From: JBFGFG01 sp041627475
GTDB taxonomy: Bacteria > Actinomycetota > Nitriliruptoria > Nitriliruptorales > Nitriliruptoraceae
Direction of reading: 5' to 3'
NCBI GenBank assembly: GCA_041627475.1
Contig: JBFKQZ010000150.1
Span: 1 to 7,630, forward strand
Length of the DNA: 7,630 nucleotides
Below the pieces are notes generated by a model. That model searched no databases. It saw only the letters and a list, made by a program, of their open reading frames with translations, and was not told the DNA's origin. This document shows positions 1 to 5,108 of the stretch, piece by piece. Positions within the stretch are counted from its first letter, which is position 1. Each line of letters begins with the position of its first letter. The translations under genes and the position numbers were made by a program.

Positions 1-555
1 GTGGAGGCCTGGGTCGCCGACCTCCCCGTCCCGGTGGGTGCGGCCCGGGCGCGCCGACGCCGGCAGCTCACGGTCGTGGCGGACCGCGAGCAGGACGAGC
101 AGGTGGGCGAGGCGACCCGCGCACAGTGGCGCGCAGCCGCCGACGACGGGCGTGGCGAGGCGGTCGAGCGACTGGCCCGCGAACCGGGGCTGCACAGCGG
201 GCTGGGCATCGTCTCCGGCCTGCTCGAGCCGGACCCGCACGCCCTCGTCCTGGTCGGCGAACAGCTGCCGCTGCTGGCGGCCGCGTGGGGGTGGGTCCGC
301 GCAACGATGGGGGTCGCTCCGGGCGTGGCCAGGGTGCTGGTCCGCCACGAACCGGGCGTCGCTGGTGACCGGGTCGCCCACGAGACCGCGTCGGCGCTGG
401 GCGTCGAGGTGTCGGCCGTCGCCACCACGCGTGACGGGGCACGGGTCGGTCGACCACCGCTCGTCCGGCTGCGCGTCAGCGACCCGGCACTGAGTGGGCG
501 GGTCCTCGGGTGGCAGCGTGCCCTGCTCGCCGAGGTCACCGACGGTGCGGGGTAG
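1..555 (+). CDS. C-terminal part of an unrecognised protein (probably truncated by the window edge)
   Basis: The frame is open from the first base to a TAG at 553-555. The first codon is GTG, but because the frame is open at the window edge the true start may lie outside, so the 184 visible residues may be only a C-terminal part. Codon use (G/C third positions) fits a real gene. An arginine-rich stretch lies near residues 14-21, then an acidic/alanine-rich helical region (about 27-60), then a region of short beta/alpha-like hydrophobic segments (about 80-180, including LVLVGEQLPLLAAAWGW and VARVLVRHEPGV). There is no membrane segment, signal peptide, metal-binding cluster or nucleotide-binding motif that I can name. 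It lies 12 bp before the Rieske gene in the same direction, so co-transcription is likely. I do not recognise the family and assign no function. Confidence 0.7.
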   Translation: MEAWVADLPVPVGAARARRRRQLTVVADREQDEQVGEATRAQWRAAADDGRGEAVERLAREPGLHSGLGIVSGLLEPDPHALVLVGEQLPLLAAAWGWVRATMGVAPGVARVLVRHEPGVAGDRVAHETASALGVEVSAVATTRDGARVGRPPLVRLRVSDPALSGRVLGWQRALLAEVTDGAG

Positions 556-558
556 GGT
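553..558 (+). promoter_or_regulatory. Possible -10 element (TAGGGT) for a leaderless Rieske transcript
   Basis: TAGGGT overlaps the TAG stop of the preceding gene and ends 9 bases before the ATG at 568. This spacing would place transcription initiation at or very near the start codon, as in leaderless actinobacterial genes. No convincing -35 is visible and no good Shine-Dalgarno precedes the ATG (only AGGG within the same hexamer, about 10 bases away). Inference only. Confidence 0.35.
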
Positions 559-567
559 CCGCTGCCG

Positions 568-900
568 ATGACGTGGCACGGGTTGGAGGTCGACGGGCCG
601 GTCGGGACCGCACCGGTCGTGGCCCGGTTCACCGAGGATCCTGAGCGCAGGGTCGTCGTGCTGCGGGACGGGAACGGGGTGCTGCACGCCACCGAGCCCG
701 GCTGTCCCCATCTCGGCCACCCGTTGTCGATGGGGCAGGTGGATGGTGACGTGCTCGAGTGCGACCACCACGCGTACCGCTACCGACTGACCGACGGCGT
801 CTGCGTCCAGCCGGGCGGTCCGCTCGCCGGCGAGCTCGTCCTGCACGAGGTGCGCGAGGGCCGCGACGGCATCGAGGTCCGGCTGTCGAGCGACGCATGA
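568..900 (+). CDS. Small Rieske [2Fe-2S] ferredoxin-like protein
   Basis: This 110-aa protein is essentially one Rieske domain. The cluster-binding pattern is complete: C46-x-H48, then 16 residues, then C65-x2-H68 (CPHLGH and CDHH), giving two Cys and two His ligands for a [2Fe-2S] cluster. The length matches stand-alone Rieske ferredoxins of the kind that carry electrons to oxygenases or reductases. There is no catalytic oxygenase domain and no membrane anchor or signal peptide, so it should be cytosolic. The ATG at 568 is the natural start. Its stop overlaps the start of the glycosyltransferase gene as ATGA (897-900), so the two are translationally coupled. The electron donor and acceptor are unknown. 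The downstream MDR oxidoreductase is a neighbour but not a proven partner. The family call is firm, the role is not. Confidence 0.9.
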   Translation: MTWHGLEVDGPVGTAPVVARFTEDPERRVVVLRDGNGVLHATEPGCPHLGHPLSMGQVDGDVLECDHHAYRYRLTDGVCVQPGGPLAGELVLHEVREGRDGIEVRLSSDA

Positions 901-2081
901 GCCGGATCGTCCTCGTGAGCGGCCCCGATCCGGGCCATGCGTTGCCGGTGCTCGGGGTCGCGCGCGCCCTGCGGGCCCGTGGCCATGACACGGTCGTGGC
1001 CACGGGGACCCAGCGCCAGACGCTGGTCGAGGACGAGGGGCACCGGTTCGTGGAGCTCCCGCTGCTCGCACCCACGCCTGGGGACGACGACTTCGGTCAC
1101 GTGCTGTGGCGACGCGCTGGCCAGATGGCCCCGCCGCTGCGCGACCTCCTCGCGCCGCTGCGACCGGACCTGCTCGTGGTCGACACGCTCACGAGCGTCG
1201 GTGGCTTCGTCGCCGATCTCCTGGGCGTGCCATGGGTCGAGGTTGTGCCGCACCACCTCATGGACCCTGACCCCGAGGTCCCACCGGTCGGTCTCGGGGC
1301 GCGGCCGAGTCGTCGGGGGCCACGGCGTCGGTTCCACGACCACATCCGCACCGCGCAGGCCGCCTCGGTCGAGGAGGGCCGGGCGCTGCGTGACGAGGTC
1401 CGCGCCGAACTCGGGCTCGGACCGCCCGCCGGGCCGGTGCTGCGGCTGCTCCAGACGCTGCCGGGCCTCGAGCCGGCGCGGTCGGCGTGGCCCCCGGACG
1501 CCCACGTCGTCGGCCAGCTGGCGATCGACCCGCCTGGGCCGCTCCCGCCGTTGCCCGAGGGCGACGGCGCACTGGTCGTCGTGACCGAGACGACGGCGAG
1601 TGCCCTGTCGACAACGACCGCCCAGCTCGCGGTCGAGGCGTTCGGTGGCGACCCGTTTCGCCGCGTCGTCATCACGACGGGCGAGTCACTGGGGCCACTG
1701 CCGTCGAACGTGGTCGCGGCACGAGCGCCGCACGGCCCGCTGCTCGACCGCGCGGCGATCGCCATCGGCCCCGGCGGTGGCGGGTTCACGGCGAAGGCGC
1801 TCAGTCGCGGTGTGCCGCTGGTCGTGCTCCCCGCCGGCGGCGACCAGCGCGAGACCGCCGCCAGGGTCGAGCGATCCGGTGCGGGCGTCTGGTTCCGGAC
1901 CGGCGGTCGGGACGAGGCGAGGCGGCTCTCGGAGACCGTCGACCTGCTGCTCGGCAGTCGGCGGGTCCGGCGAGCAGCCGCGGCCCTGGCCGAGGGCGCG
2001 GCCGGCCTCGGTCCGGAGCGAGCAGCCACCCTCGTCGAGGCCGTCCTCGCCGGTTCGGCCCCGGCAGCCACGGGTCCCTAG
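897..2081 (+). CDS. GT1-family (UGT/MGT-like) glycosyltransferase with altered donor motif
   Basis: A 394-aa protein of the GT-B fold, the usual length for bacterial GT1 enzymes that move a sugar from an NDP-sugar to a small molecule or lipid. The N-terminal domain begins with the typical Rossmann strand and glycine-histidine turn, with G13-H14 and P17 as in the GHxxP motif; H14 matches the usual catalytic base. The C-terminal domain has the donor-binding region at about 289-320: a glycine-rich turn (GPGGGG, 291-296), then ALSRGVPLVVLP, then D316-Q317, which usually contact the sugar. The histidine that normally opens the glycine-rich turn is P292 here. The frame stays open upstream to 759, but the ATG at 897 is preferred because the fold begins there and the ATGA overlap couples it to the Rieske gene. 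There is no signal peptide. Acceptor and sugar cannot be inferred. Confidence 0.85.
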   Translation: MSRIVLVSGPDPGHALPVLGVARALRARGHDTVVATGTQRQTLVEDEGHRFVELPLLAPTPGDDDFGHVLWRRAGQMAPPLRDLLAPLRPDLLVVDTLTSVGGFVADLLGVPWVEVVPHHLMDPDPEVPPVGLGARPSRRGPRRRFHDHIRTAQAASVEEGRALRDEVRAELGLGPPAGPVLRLLQTLPGLEPARSAWPPDAHVVGQLAIDPPGPLPPLPEGDGALVVVTETTASALSTTTAQLAVEAFGGDPFRRVVITTGESLGPLPSNVVAARAPHGPLLDRAAIAIGPGGGGFTAKALSRGVPLVVLPAGGDQRETAARVERSGAGVWFRTGGRDEARRLSETVDLLLGSRRVRRAAAALAEGAAGLGPERAATLVEAVLAGSAPAATGP

Positions 2082-2084
2082 CCT
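2079..2084 (+). promoter_or_regulatory. Possible -10 element (TAGCCT) before the MDR oxidoreductase gene
   Basis: TAGCCT starts on the TAG stop codon of the glycosyltransferase gene. Initiation about 7 bases downstream would leave a leader of roughly 25 bases carrying the GAGGAG ribosome binding site of the next gene. No clear -35 is seen. The same arrangement (stop TAG forming part of a TAnnnT hexamer) occurs at 553. Weak evidence. Confidence 0.25.
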
Positions 2085-2104
2085 CCGGGTCGTCGACCGA
2101 CTCC

Positions 2105-2110
2105 GAGGAG
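2105..2110 (+). promoter_or_regulatory. Strong ribosome binding site that fixes a TTG start
   Basis: GAGGAG is followed by five bases and then TTG at 2116. The next in-frame candidate, GTG at 2125, would be 14 bases from this site, too far for good initiation. This is the main reason for choosing the TTG start. Confidence 0.7.
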
Positions 2111-2115
2111 CGCCG

Positions 2116-3075
2116 TTGTTCGCCGTGACCGCCGCACGCATCGACCGCGATGACCCCCTGGCCGGCCTGGCCCTGGTCGACGACCACGAGCTGCAGGTGC
2201 CCGACGGCTGGACCACGGTCGAGGTCCGCGCGGCGTCGCTCAACCACCACGACCTGTGGACGCTCCAGGGCGTCGGCATCGACCCCGACCGGCTCCCGAT
2301 CGTGCTCGGCTGCGACGCTGCCGGGATCGACGAGGACGGCAATCCGGTCGTGGTCCACGGCGTGGTCGGCACGCCCGACGGTGACGAGACCCTCGCCAGC
2401 GACTTCTCGATCCTCTCGGAGCGCTACGACGGCACCTTCGCCGAGCGTGTGGCGGTGCCGCGGCGGAACCTCGTCCCCAAGCCGGAGTCGCTCTCCTTCG
2501 CCGAGGCTGCGTGCCTGCCGACGGCGTGGCTGACCGCGTACCGGATGCTCTTCACCCGAGGCCGCTGCACCCCGGGGGAGCGGGTGCTGATCCAGGGGGC
2601 CGGCGGGGGCGTCTCGACCGCCGCGATCCTGCTGGGCCGCGCCGCGGGCCTGCACGTCATCGTGACGAGCCGCAGCGAGGACAAGCGTGCACAGGCCGAG
2701 GAGCTCGGTGCGCACCTGGCCCTGCCGAGCGGCGAGCGGCTGCCCCAGCGGGTCGACGTGGTGCTCGAGACCGTCGGCCGCGCCACCTGGGACCACTCCC
2801 TGAAGTCGCTCGTGCCCGGCGGGCGTCTCGTCGTCGCCGGTGCGACCTCGGGACCGAACCCTCCGGCCGACCTCGCCCGGGTGTTCTACCGGCAGCTCGA
2901 GGTCATCGGGTCGACGATGGGCACGCTCGACGAGCTGCGGCGACTGGTCGGCTTCCTCGACGCGACCGGCGTCCGTCCCCTCGTCGACCGCGAGGTCGCG
3001 ATGACCGACGCGCCCGACGCGTTCGCCGCGCTCCGCGACGGCGAGCAGTTCGGGAAGATCGTCCTGACGCGCTGA
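2116..3075 (+). CDS. Zinc-independent MDR oxidoreductase (quinone oxidoreductase/alcohol dehydrogenase superfamily)
   Basis: A 319-aa protein from a TTG start, the usual size for medium-chain dehydrogenase/reductases (MDR). The N-terminal GroES-like domain shows SLNHHDLW (41-48) and GCDAAG (65-70). In zinc enzymes the latter position reads GHE, and the four-cysteine structural-zinc lobe is also absent, so this belongs to the zinc-free, quinone-oxidoreductase-like branch. The Rossmann domain has the glycine-rich turn GAGGGV (161-166) followed by a hydrophobic strand ending in TSRSED, where Ser/Arg after the strand would suit an NADPH 2'-phosphate. The C-terminal end (FGKIVLTR) is typical of the family. 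The reaction is probably NAD(P)H-dependent reduction of a quinone, enone or similar carbonyl; the substrate is unknown. It follows the glycosyltransferase gene by 34 bases and may share its transcript. Confidence 0.88.
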   Translation: MFAVTAARIDRDDPLAGLALVDDHELQVPDGWTTVEVRAASLNHHDLWTLQGVGIDPDRLPIVLGCDAAGIDEDGNPVVVHGVVGTPDGDETLASDFSILSERYDGTFAERVAVPRRNLVPKPESLSFAEAACLPTAWLTAYRMLFTRGRCTPGERVLIQGAGGGVSTAAILLGRAAGLHVIVTSRSEDKRAQAEELGAHLALPSGERLPQRVDVVLETVGRATWDHSLKSLVPGGRLVVAGATSGPNPPADLARVFYRQLEVIGSTMGTLDELRRLVGFLDATGVRPLVDREVAMTDAPDAFAALRDGEQFGKIVLTR

Positions 3076-3082
3076 GTCGCGT

Positions 3083-3102
3083 GCGGCCCGCGTGCGGGTC
3101 GC
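3083..3102 (+). terminator. GC-rich hairpin after the MDR gene, candidate terminator
   Basis: An 8-bp stem (3083-3090 with 3095-3102, one G-U pair) closes a four-base loop and begins 7 bases after the TGA of the oxidoreductase gene. There is no T-tract after it, only a C-rich run, as is common for hairpin terminators in high-GC actinobacteria. It would separate the left operon from the ACT gene. Confidence 0.4.
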
Positions 3103-3133
3103 CCCGCCCCAGCCGCCCCCGCCCGGGCCGGAC

Positions 3134-3139
3134 TAGGCT
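3134..3139 (+). promoter_or_regulatory. Possible -10 element (TAGGCT) of the ACT gene
   Basis: TAGGCT lies 34 bases before the ATG at 3174. Initiation near 3146 would give a leader of about 28 bases that includes the AGGAG site at 3163-3167. The upstream stretch is C-rich and no TTGACA-like -35 is visible, so the call rests on the hexamer and its position. Confidence 0.35.
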
Positions 3140-3173
3140 CGTCGGCCGACCGCTCGTCCCACAGGAGCTGCAG

Positions 3174-3554
3174 ATGTCGCGTCGTGACCTCGTGATCGTC
3201 CCCGACGACCAGCCGGGCGTCCTGGCCCGTCTGGGGGAGGCTGCCGGTGCCGCCGGCGTGAACATCGAGGCGCTGTCGGCCTTCACCGGTGGCGGCAAGG
3301 GTGTCGTGCACCTCCTCGTCGACGACCACGAGAAGGCGCTGCAGATCTTCGACGACGCCGGCTTCGACGTGCGCGCGGCCCGTCGCGTCTGCGTCGCGCC
3401 GCTCGCTGACCGGCCCGGCTCGATGGGCGAGGCGTGCCGCAAGCTCGCCGACGCCGGCATCAACGTCGAGCAGGCCTACATCGCCGCCAACAACGCGCTG
3501 GTCGTCGTCACCGACGACGTGGACGGCGCGAAGGCCGCCCTCGGCGTCGACTGA
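3174..3554 (+). CDS. Tandem ACT-domain protein (putative amino-acid-sensing regulator)
   Basis: A 126-aa protein built almost entirely of two ACT domains. The first starts with DLVIVPDDQPGVLARLGEAA (5-24) and GVNIEALSAF (28-37). The second repeats the pattern at VAPLADRPGSMGEACRKLAD (74-93) and GINVEQAY (95-102). The DxPG turn followed by a helix and a (G)xNIE-type strand is the hallmark of ACT domains, which bind amino acids or other small ligands at domain interfaces. No catalytic domain or DNA-binding motif is attached, and the length matches stand-alone double-ACT proteins. The ATG at 3174 is supported by AGGAG (3163-3167) six bases upstream. It stands alone after a hairpin and is followed by a palindrome-rich convergent region. 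Ligand and target are unknown; no amino-acid biosynthesis gene is next to it. Confidence 0.88.
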   Translation: MSRRDLVIVPDDQPGVLARLGEAAGAAGVNIEALSAFTGGGKGVVHLLVDDHEKALQIFDDAGFDVRAARRVCVAPLADRPGSMGEACRKLADAGINVEQAYIAANNALVVVTDDVDGAKAALGVD

Positions 3555-3576
3555 CCGCGCAGCGGGCCGATGGCGC

Positions 3577-3591
3577 GGGGGACGAGCCCCC
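3577..3591 (+). terminator. Weak G/C hairpin downstream of the ACT gene
   Basis: Five G's (3577-3581) face a run of C's (3587-3591) around a five-base loop, 22 bases after the ACT stop codon. It could help termination, but the stem is short and no T-tract follows. Confidence 0.25.
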
Positions 3592-3658
3592 CGACAGCCG
3601 GTCGTACGCAGCGATGAGCGTCGTTGCTGCACTCCTGACCGGGCGACATCGACAGCTG

Positions 3659-3688
3659 ACCGAAGTGTGCGCATGCGCACACTTCGGT
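3659..3688. repeat. Perfect 30-bp palindrome, copy 1 of 2
   Basis: The stretch equals its own reverse complement over 30 bases, centred between 3673 and 3674. The inner 20 bases (agtgtgcgcatgcgcacact) are identical to those of the second copy. As RNA it would fold into a 13-bp stem with a CAUG tetraloop. It lies between two convergent genes, so it may serve as a bidirectional terminator or RNA-stabilising hairpin, or be a protein-binding or mobile palindromic element. Confidence 0.85.
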
Positions 3689-3708
3689 GGCCCAACCGCT
3701 GGTCAGTA

Positions 3709-3738
3709 CCGAGAGTGTGCGCATGCGCACACTCTCGG
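3709..3738. repeat. Perfect 30-bp palindrome, copy 2 of 2
   Basis: Same 20-bp core as copy 1, centred between 3723 and 3724, exactly 50 bp from the first centre. Outside the core each arm carries one extra base compared with copy 1 (a G on the left, a C on the right), and symmetry is kept. The potential RNA stem is 13 bp with a CAUG loop. Confidence 0.85.
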
Positions 3739-3753
3739 GCGCTGGTCCGGGCC

Positions 3754-3767
3754 GTCAGCCGGCTGAC
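3754..3767. repeat. 14-bp perfect palindrome (gtcagccggctgac)
   Basis: A perfect palindrome centred 37 bp beyond the second long one and 38 bases from the stop codon of the minus-strand gene. It does not share the core of the longer pair. It may act as a small 3' hairpin for the minus-strand transcript or simply reflect GC-rich composition. Confidence 0.5.
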
Positions 3768-3804
3768 TGCCGCACCCGGCGTCGACTGAGCCGACGGCGA
3801 CCGC

Positions 3805-4218
3805 CTACAGCAGGTCCCAGAGGCTGCGGCCGGTGCTCTGCAGCCCGGTCAACATCGCCCGTGCCGTCAGGCCGAGTGCGAAGAAGGCGCCCCACGCGAG
3901 GCCGACGTAGTCGTGCCGTTCGCGCCGCAGGGCGGCGATCCGCCCGCCGACGATGGCGATGAACGGGAACAGCGAGCCGTAGAAGTAGTGCAGGAACGCG
4001 AGCTCGCCGATCACACGCCGGCCGCTGACGAACAGCACACCCCCCAGGACGATCTGCAGGATCAGCGTGTTCTCGGTCCAGTGCTGCAGGGCGCGCAGTG
4101 CCGGCGGTGACTCCTCGCGGCCGGCGACACGCAGCACGACGCCCGTCACGAGGACGACGAGCAGCATGGTCATCACGCCGTAGGCGAGCCAGCGGTGTGC
4201 GACGAGGACGATGCCCAC
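3805..4218 (-). CDS. Small four-helix integral membrane protein, function unknown
   Basis: A 137-aa protein with four likely membrane helices (about 12-32, 48-65, 75-95 and 103-124). Histidines sit at H8 (AHRW), H46 (LQHW) and H77 (LHYFYG), near helix ends, which recalls small b-type haem membrane proteins. The spacing is not a diagnostic cytochrome b561 pattern, so haem binding is only a possibility. Basic residues around 93-101 would lie on the cytoplasmic side. The start is the GTG at 4218; no good ribosome binding site precedes it, and an in-frame TAG (part of a possible -10 at 4249-4254) closes the frame upstream. It follows the LCP gene by 47 bases with a hairpin in between, so it may be at the end of that operon or expressed separately. 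I do not recognise a named family. Confidence 0.72.
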   Translation of the reverse strand: MGIVLVAHRWLAYGVMTMLLVVLVTGVVLRVAGREESPPALRALQHWTENTLILQIVLGGVLFVSGRRVIGELAFLHYFYGSLFPFIAIVGGRIAALRRERHDYVGLAWGAFFALGLTARAMLTGLQSTGRSLWDLL

Positions 4219-4228
4219 GCGGAGAGTC

Positions 4229-4263
4229 CGTGGTCGGGAGCGCAGGCGACGCTACCGACCACG
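4229..4263 (-). terminator. Long hairpin between the LCP and membrane-protein genes
   Basis: Arms 4229-4237 and 4255-4263 pair over 9 bp (cgtggtcgg with ccgaccacg). After a single G/A mismatch the stem continues for 4 bp (4239-4242 with 4250-4253) around a seven-base loop. It begins just after the TGA of the LCP gene and ends 10 bases before the next GTG. It has the shape of a terminator or attenuator without a T-tract; an operator role is the alternative. A TAGCGT hexamer (minus strand, 4254-4249) lies inside it. Confidence 0.45.
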
Positions 4264-4265
4264 CC

Positions 4266-5108
4266 TCACCGCTCGAACATGCCGTCGTCGCGCAGGTCCG
4301 CGATGAGCGCCTCGGCCTCGCCGGTCAGGACGACCACCGCCGCACCGCCGCGGTTCGCGTTGCGGCCGGAGGCCTGGCGCCGGACGACGTCGGCCGGGTC
4401 GATCTCCATCGCCAGCCCGGCGAGGACGGCCATCCGCCCCGGCGTGATGCTGGTCACGGTGTAGCGACGCAGGTCGCGGACGAGTCCGGCCAGCTCGACC
4501 GGCGACGGGTCGCGGGCGAGCACCTCGGCGTGCATGGCGGCGAGCACCTCGGCCTGCGCACGGTTGCGGCCGAAGTCGCCGTCGCTGCGGCTCTTGCGGT
4601 CCCTGCCGTAGACGAGCGAGCCGGTGCCGTCCAGCCGCTGCAGCCCCGGGTCGACGACGTTGTTGTCCACCCGGACGCGCTGTGGGACGTCCATCTCCAC
4701 CCCACCGAACTCGTCGACACCGCGCACGAAGGCCGACATGCCCGTGACGATCCAGTCGTCGATCTCGATCCCGGTCAGGCCCTCCACGGTCGCGACGGCC
4801 GTGTCCGGCCCCCGCGTCAGCGAGGCGTTGATGCGCGTGCTGCCCATGCCGGGGACGGCGACGTAGCTGTCACGCGGGAACGAGAGGATCGACACCGTGC
4901 GGCTCGACGGCACGACGCTGACCAGGTGCATCGCGTCGGCGCGGCCGCCGAGCACGGAGCCCGGGCGCCACGGGCCCATGTCCGAGCCCATCACGAGCAG
5001 CGTGTAGCGGTCGTCGTCGAGCGGGCGGCTGGCGAGCTGGATCGCAGCTGCGGGCACGGTGGCCGCGACGAGGAGCGCTGCGAGGACCAGCAGGAGCGGG
5101 CGTCGCAT
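4266..5108 (-). CDS. LCP (LytR-CpsA-Psr) family cell-wall glycopolymer ligase
   Basis: A 280-aa protein with a single N-terminal hydrophobic segment (about 4-26, after MRR) and an extracytoplasmic LCP domain. Family motifs are present in order: GGRADAM (R56, D58), SFPRDSYV (P78-R79-D80), a degenerate KLNAAY-type motif reading RINASL (91-96), and DFGRNRAQ (178-185; R181, R183, Q185). The arginines and aspartates bind the pyrophosphate and metal of polyprenyl-linked substrates. LCP proteins transfer glycopolymers such as teichoic acid-type chains or arabinogalactan from undecaprenyl diphosphate to peptidoglycan. There is only the catalytic domain, with no extra C-terminal LytR_C domain. Its ATG overlaps the lipoprotein stop by ATGA (5110-5107), and a strong GGAGG lies seven bases upstream. 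Its place after an exporter fits an envelope role; the polymer is unknown. Confidence 0.9.
   Translation of the reverse strand: MRRPLLLVLAALLVAATVPAAAIQLASRPLDDDRYTLLVMGSDMGPWRPGSVLGGRADAMHLVSVVPSSRTVSILSFPRDSYVAVPGMGSTRINASLTRGPDTAVATVEGLTGIEIDDWIVTGMSAFVRGVDEFGGVEMDVPQRVRVDNNVVDPGLQRLDGTGSLVYGRDRKSRSDGDFGRNRAQAEVLAAMHAEVLARDPSPVELAGLVRDLRRYTVTSITPGRMAVLAGLAMEIDPADVVRRQASGRNANRGGAAVVVLTGEAEALIADLRDDGMFER

Noticed and set aside
759..896. 46-codon extension of the glycosyltransferase frame upstream of 897
   Set aside because: It is the shadow of the Rieske gene in another frame, Arg/Pro-rich, and the GT fold begins at the ATG at 897 with the ATGA overlap.
1600..2115. 172-codon extension of the MDR frame upstream of 2116
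   Set aside because: Arg/Ser/Pro-rich shadow of the glycosyltransferase gene; GAGGAG and TTG at 2105-2118 give a start that matches MDR family length.
2511..3173. 221-codon extension of the ACT frame upstream of 3174
   Set aside because: Shadow of the MDR gene; the ATG at 3174 has a good ribosome binding site and gives two exact ACT domains.
3476..3730. 84-aa minus-strand frame (and plus-strand frames) running through the palindromes
   Set aside because: Translations are artefacts of the palindromes (repeated MRMRTL or VCACAHF words) and overlap the ACT gene; no ribosome binding site or conserved domain.
3659..3738. CRISPR-like array
   Set aside because: Only two units, each fully palindromic, with a 20-base gap; no further repeats and no cas genes.
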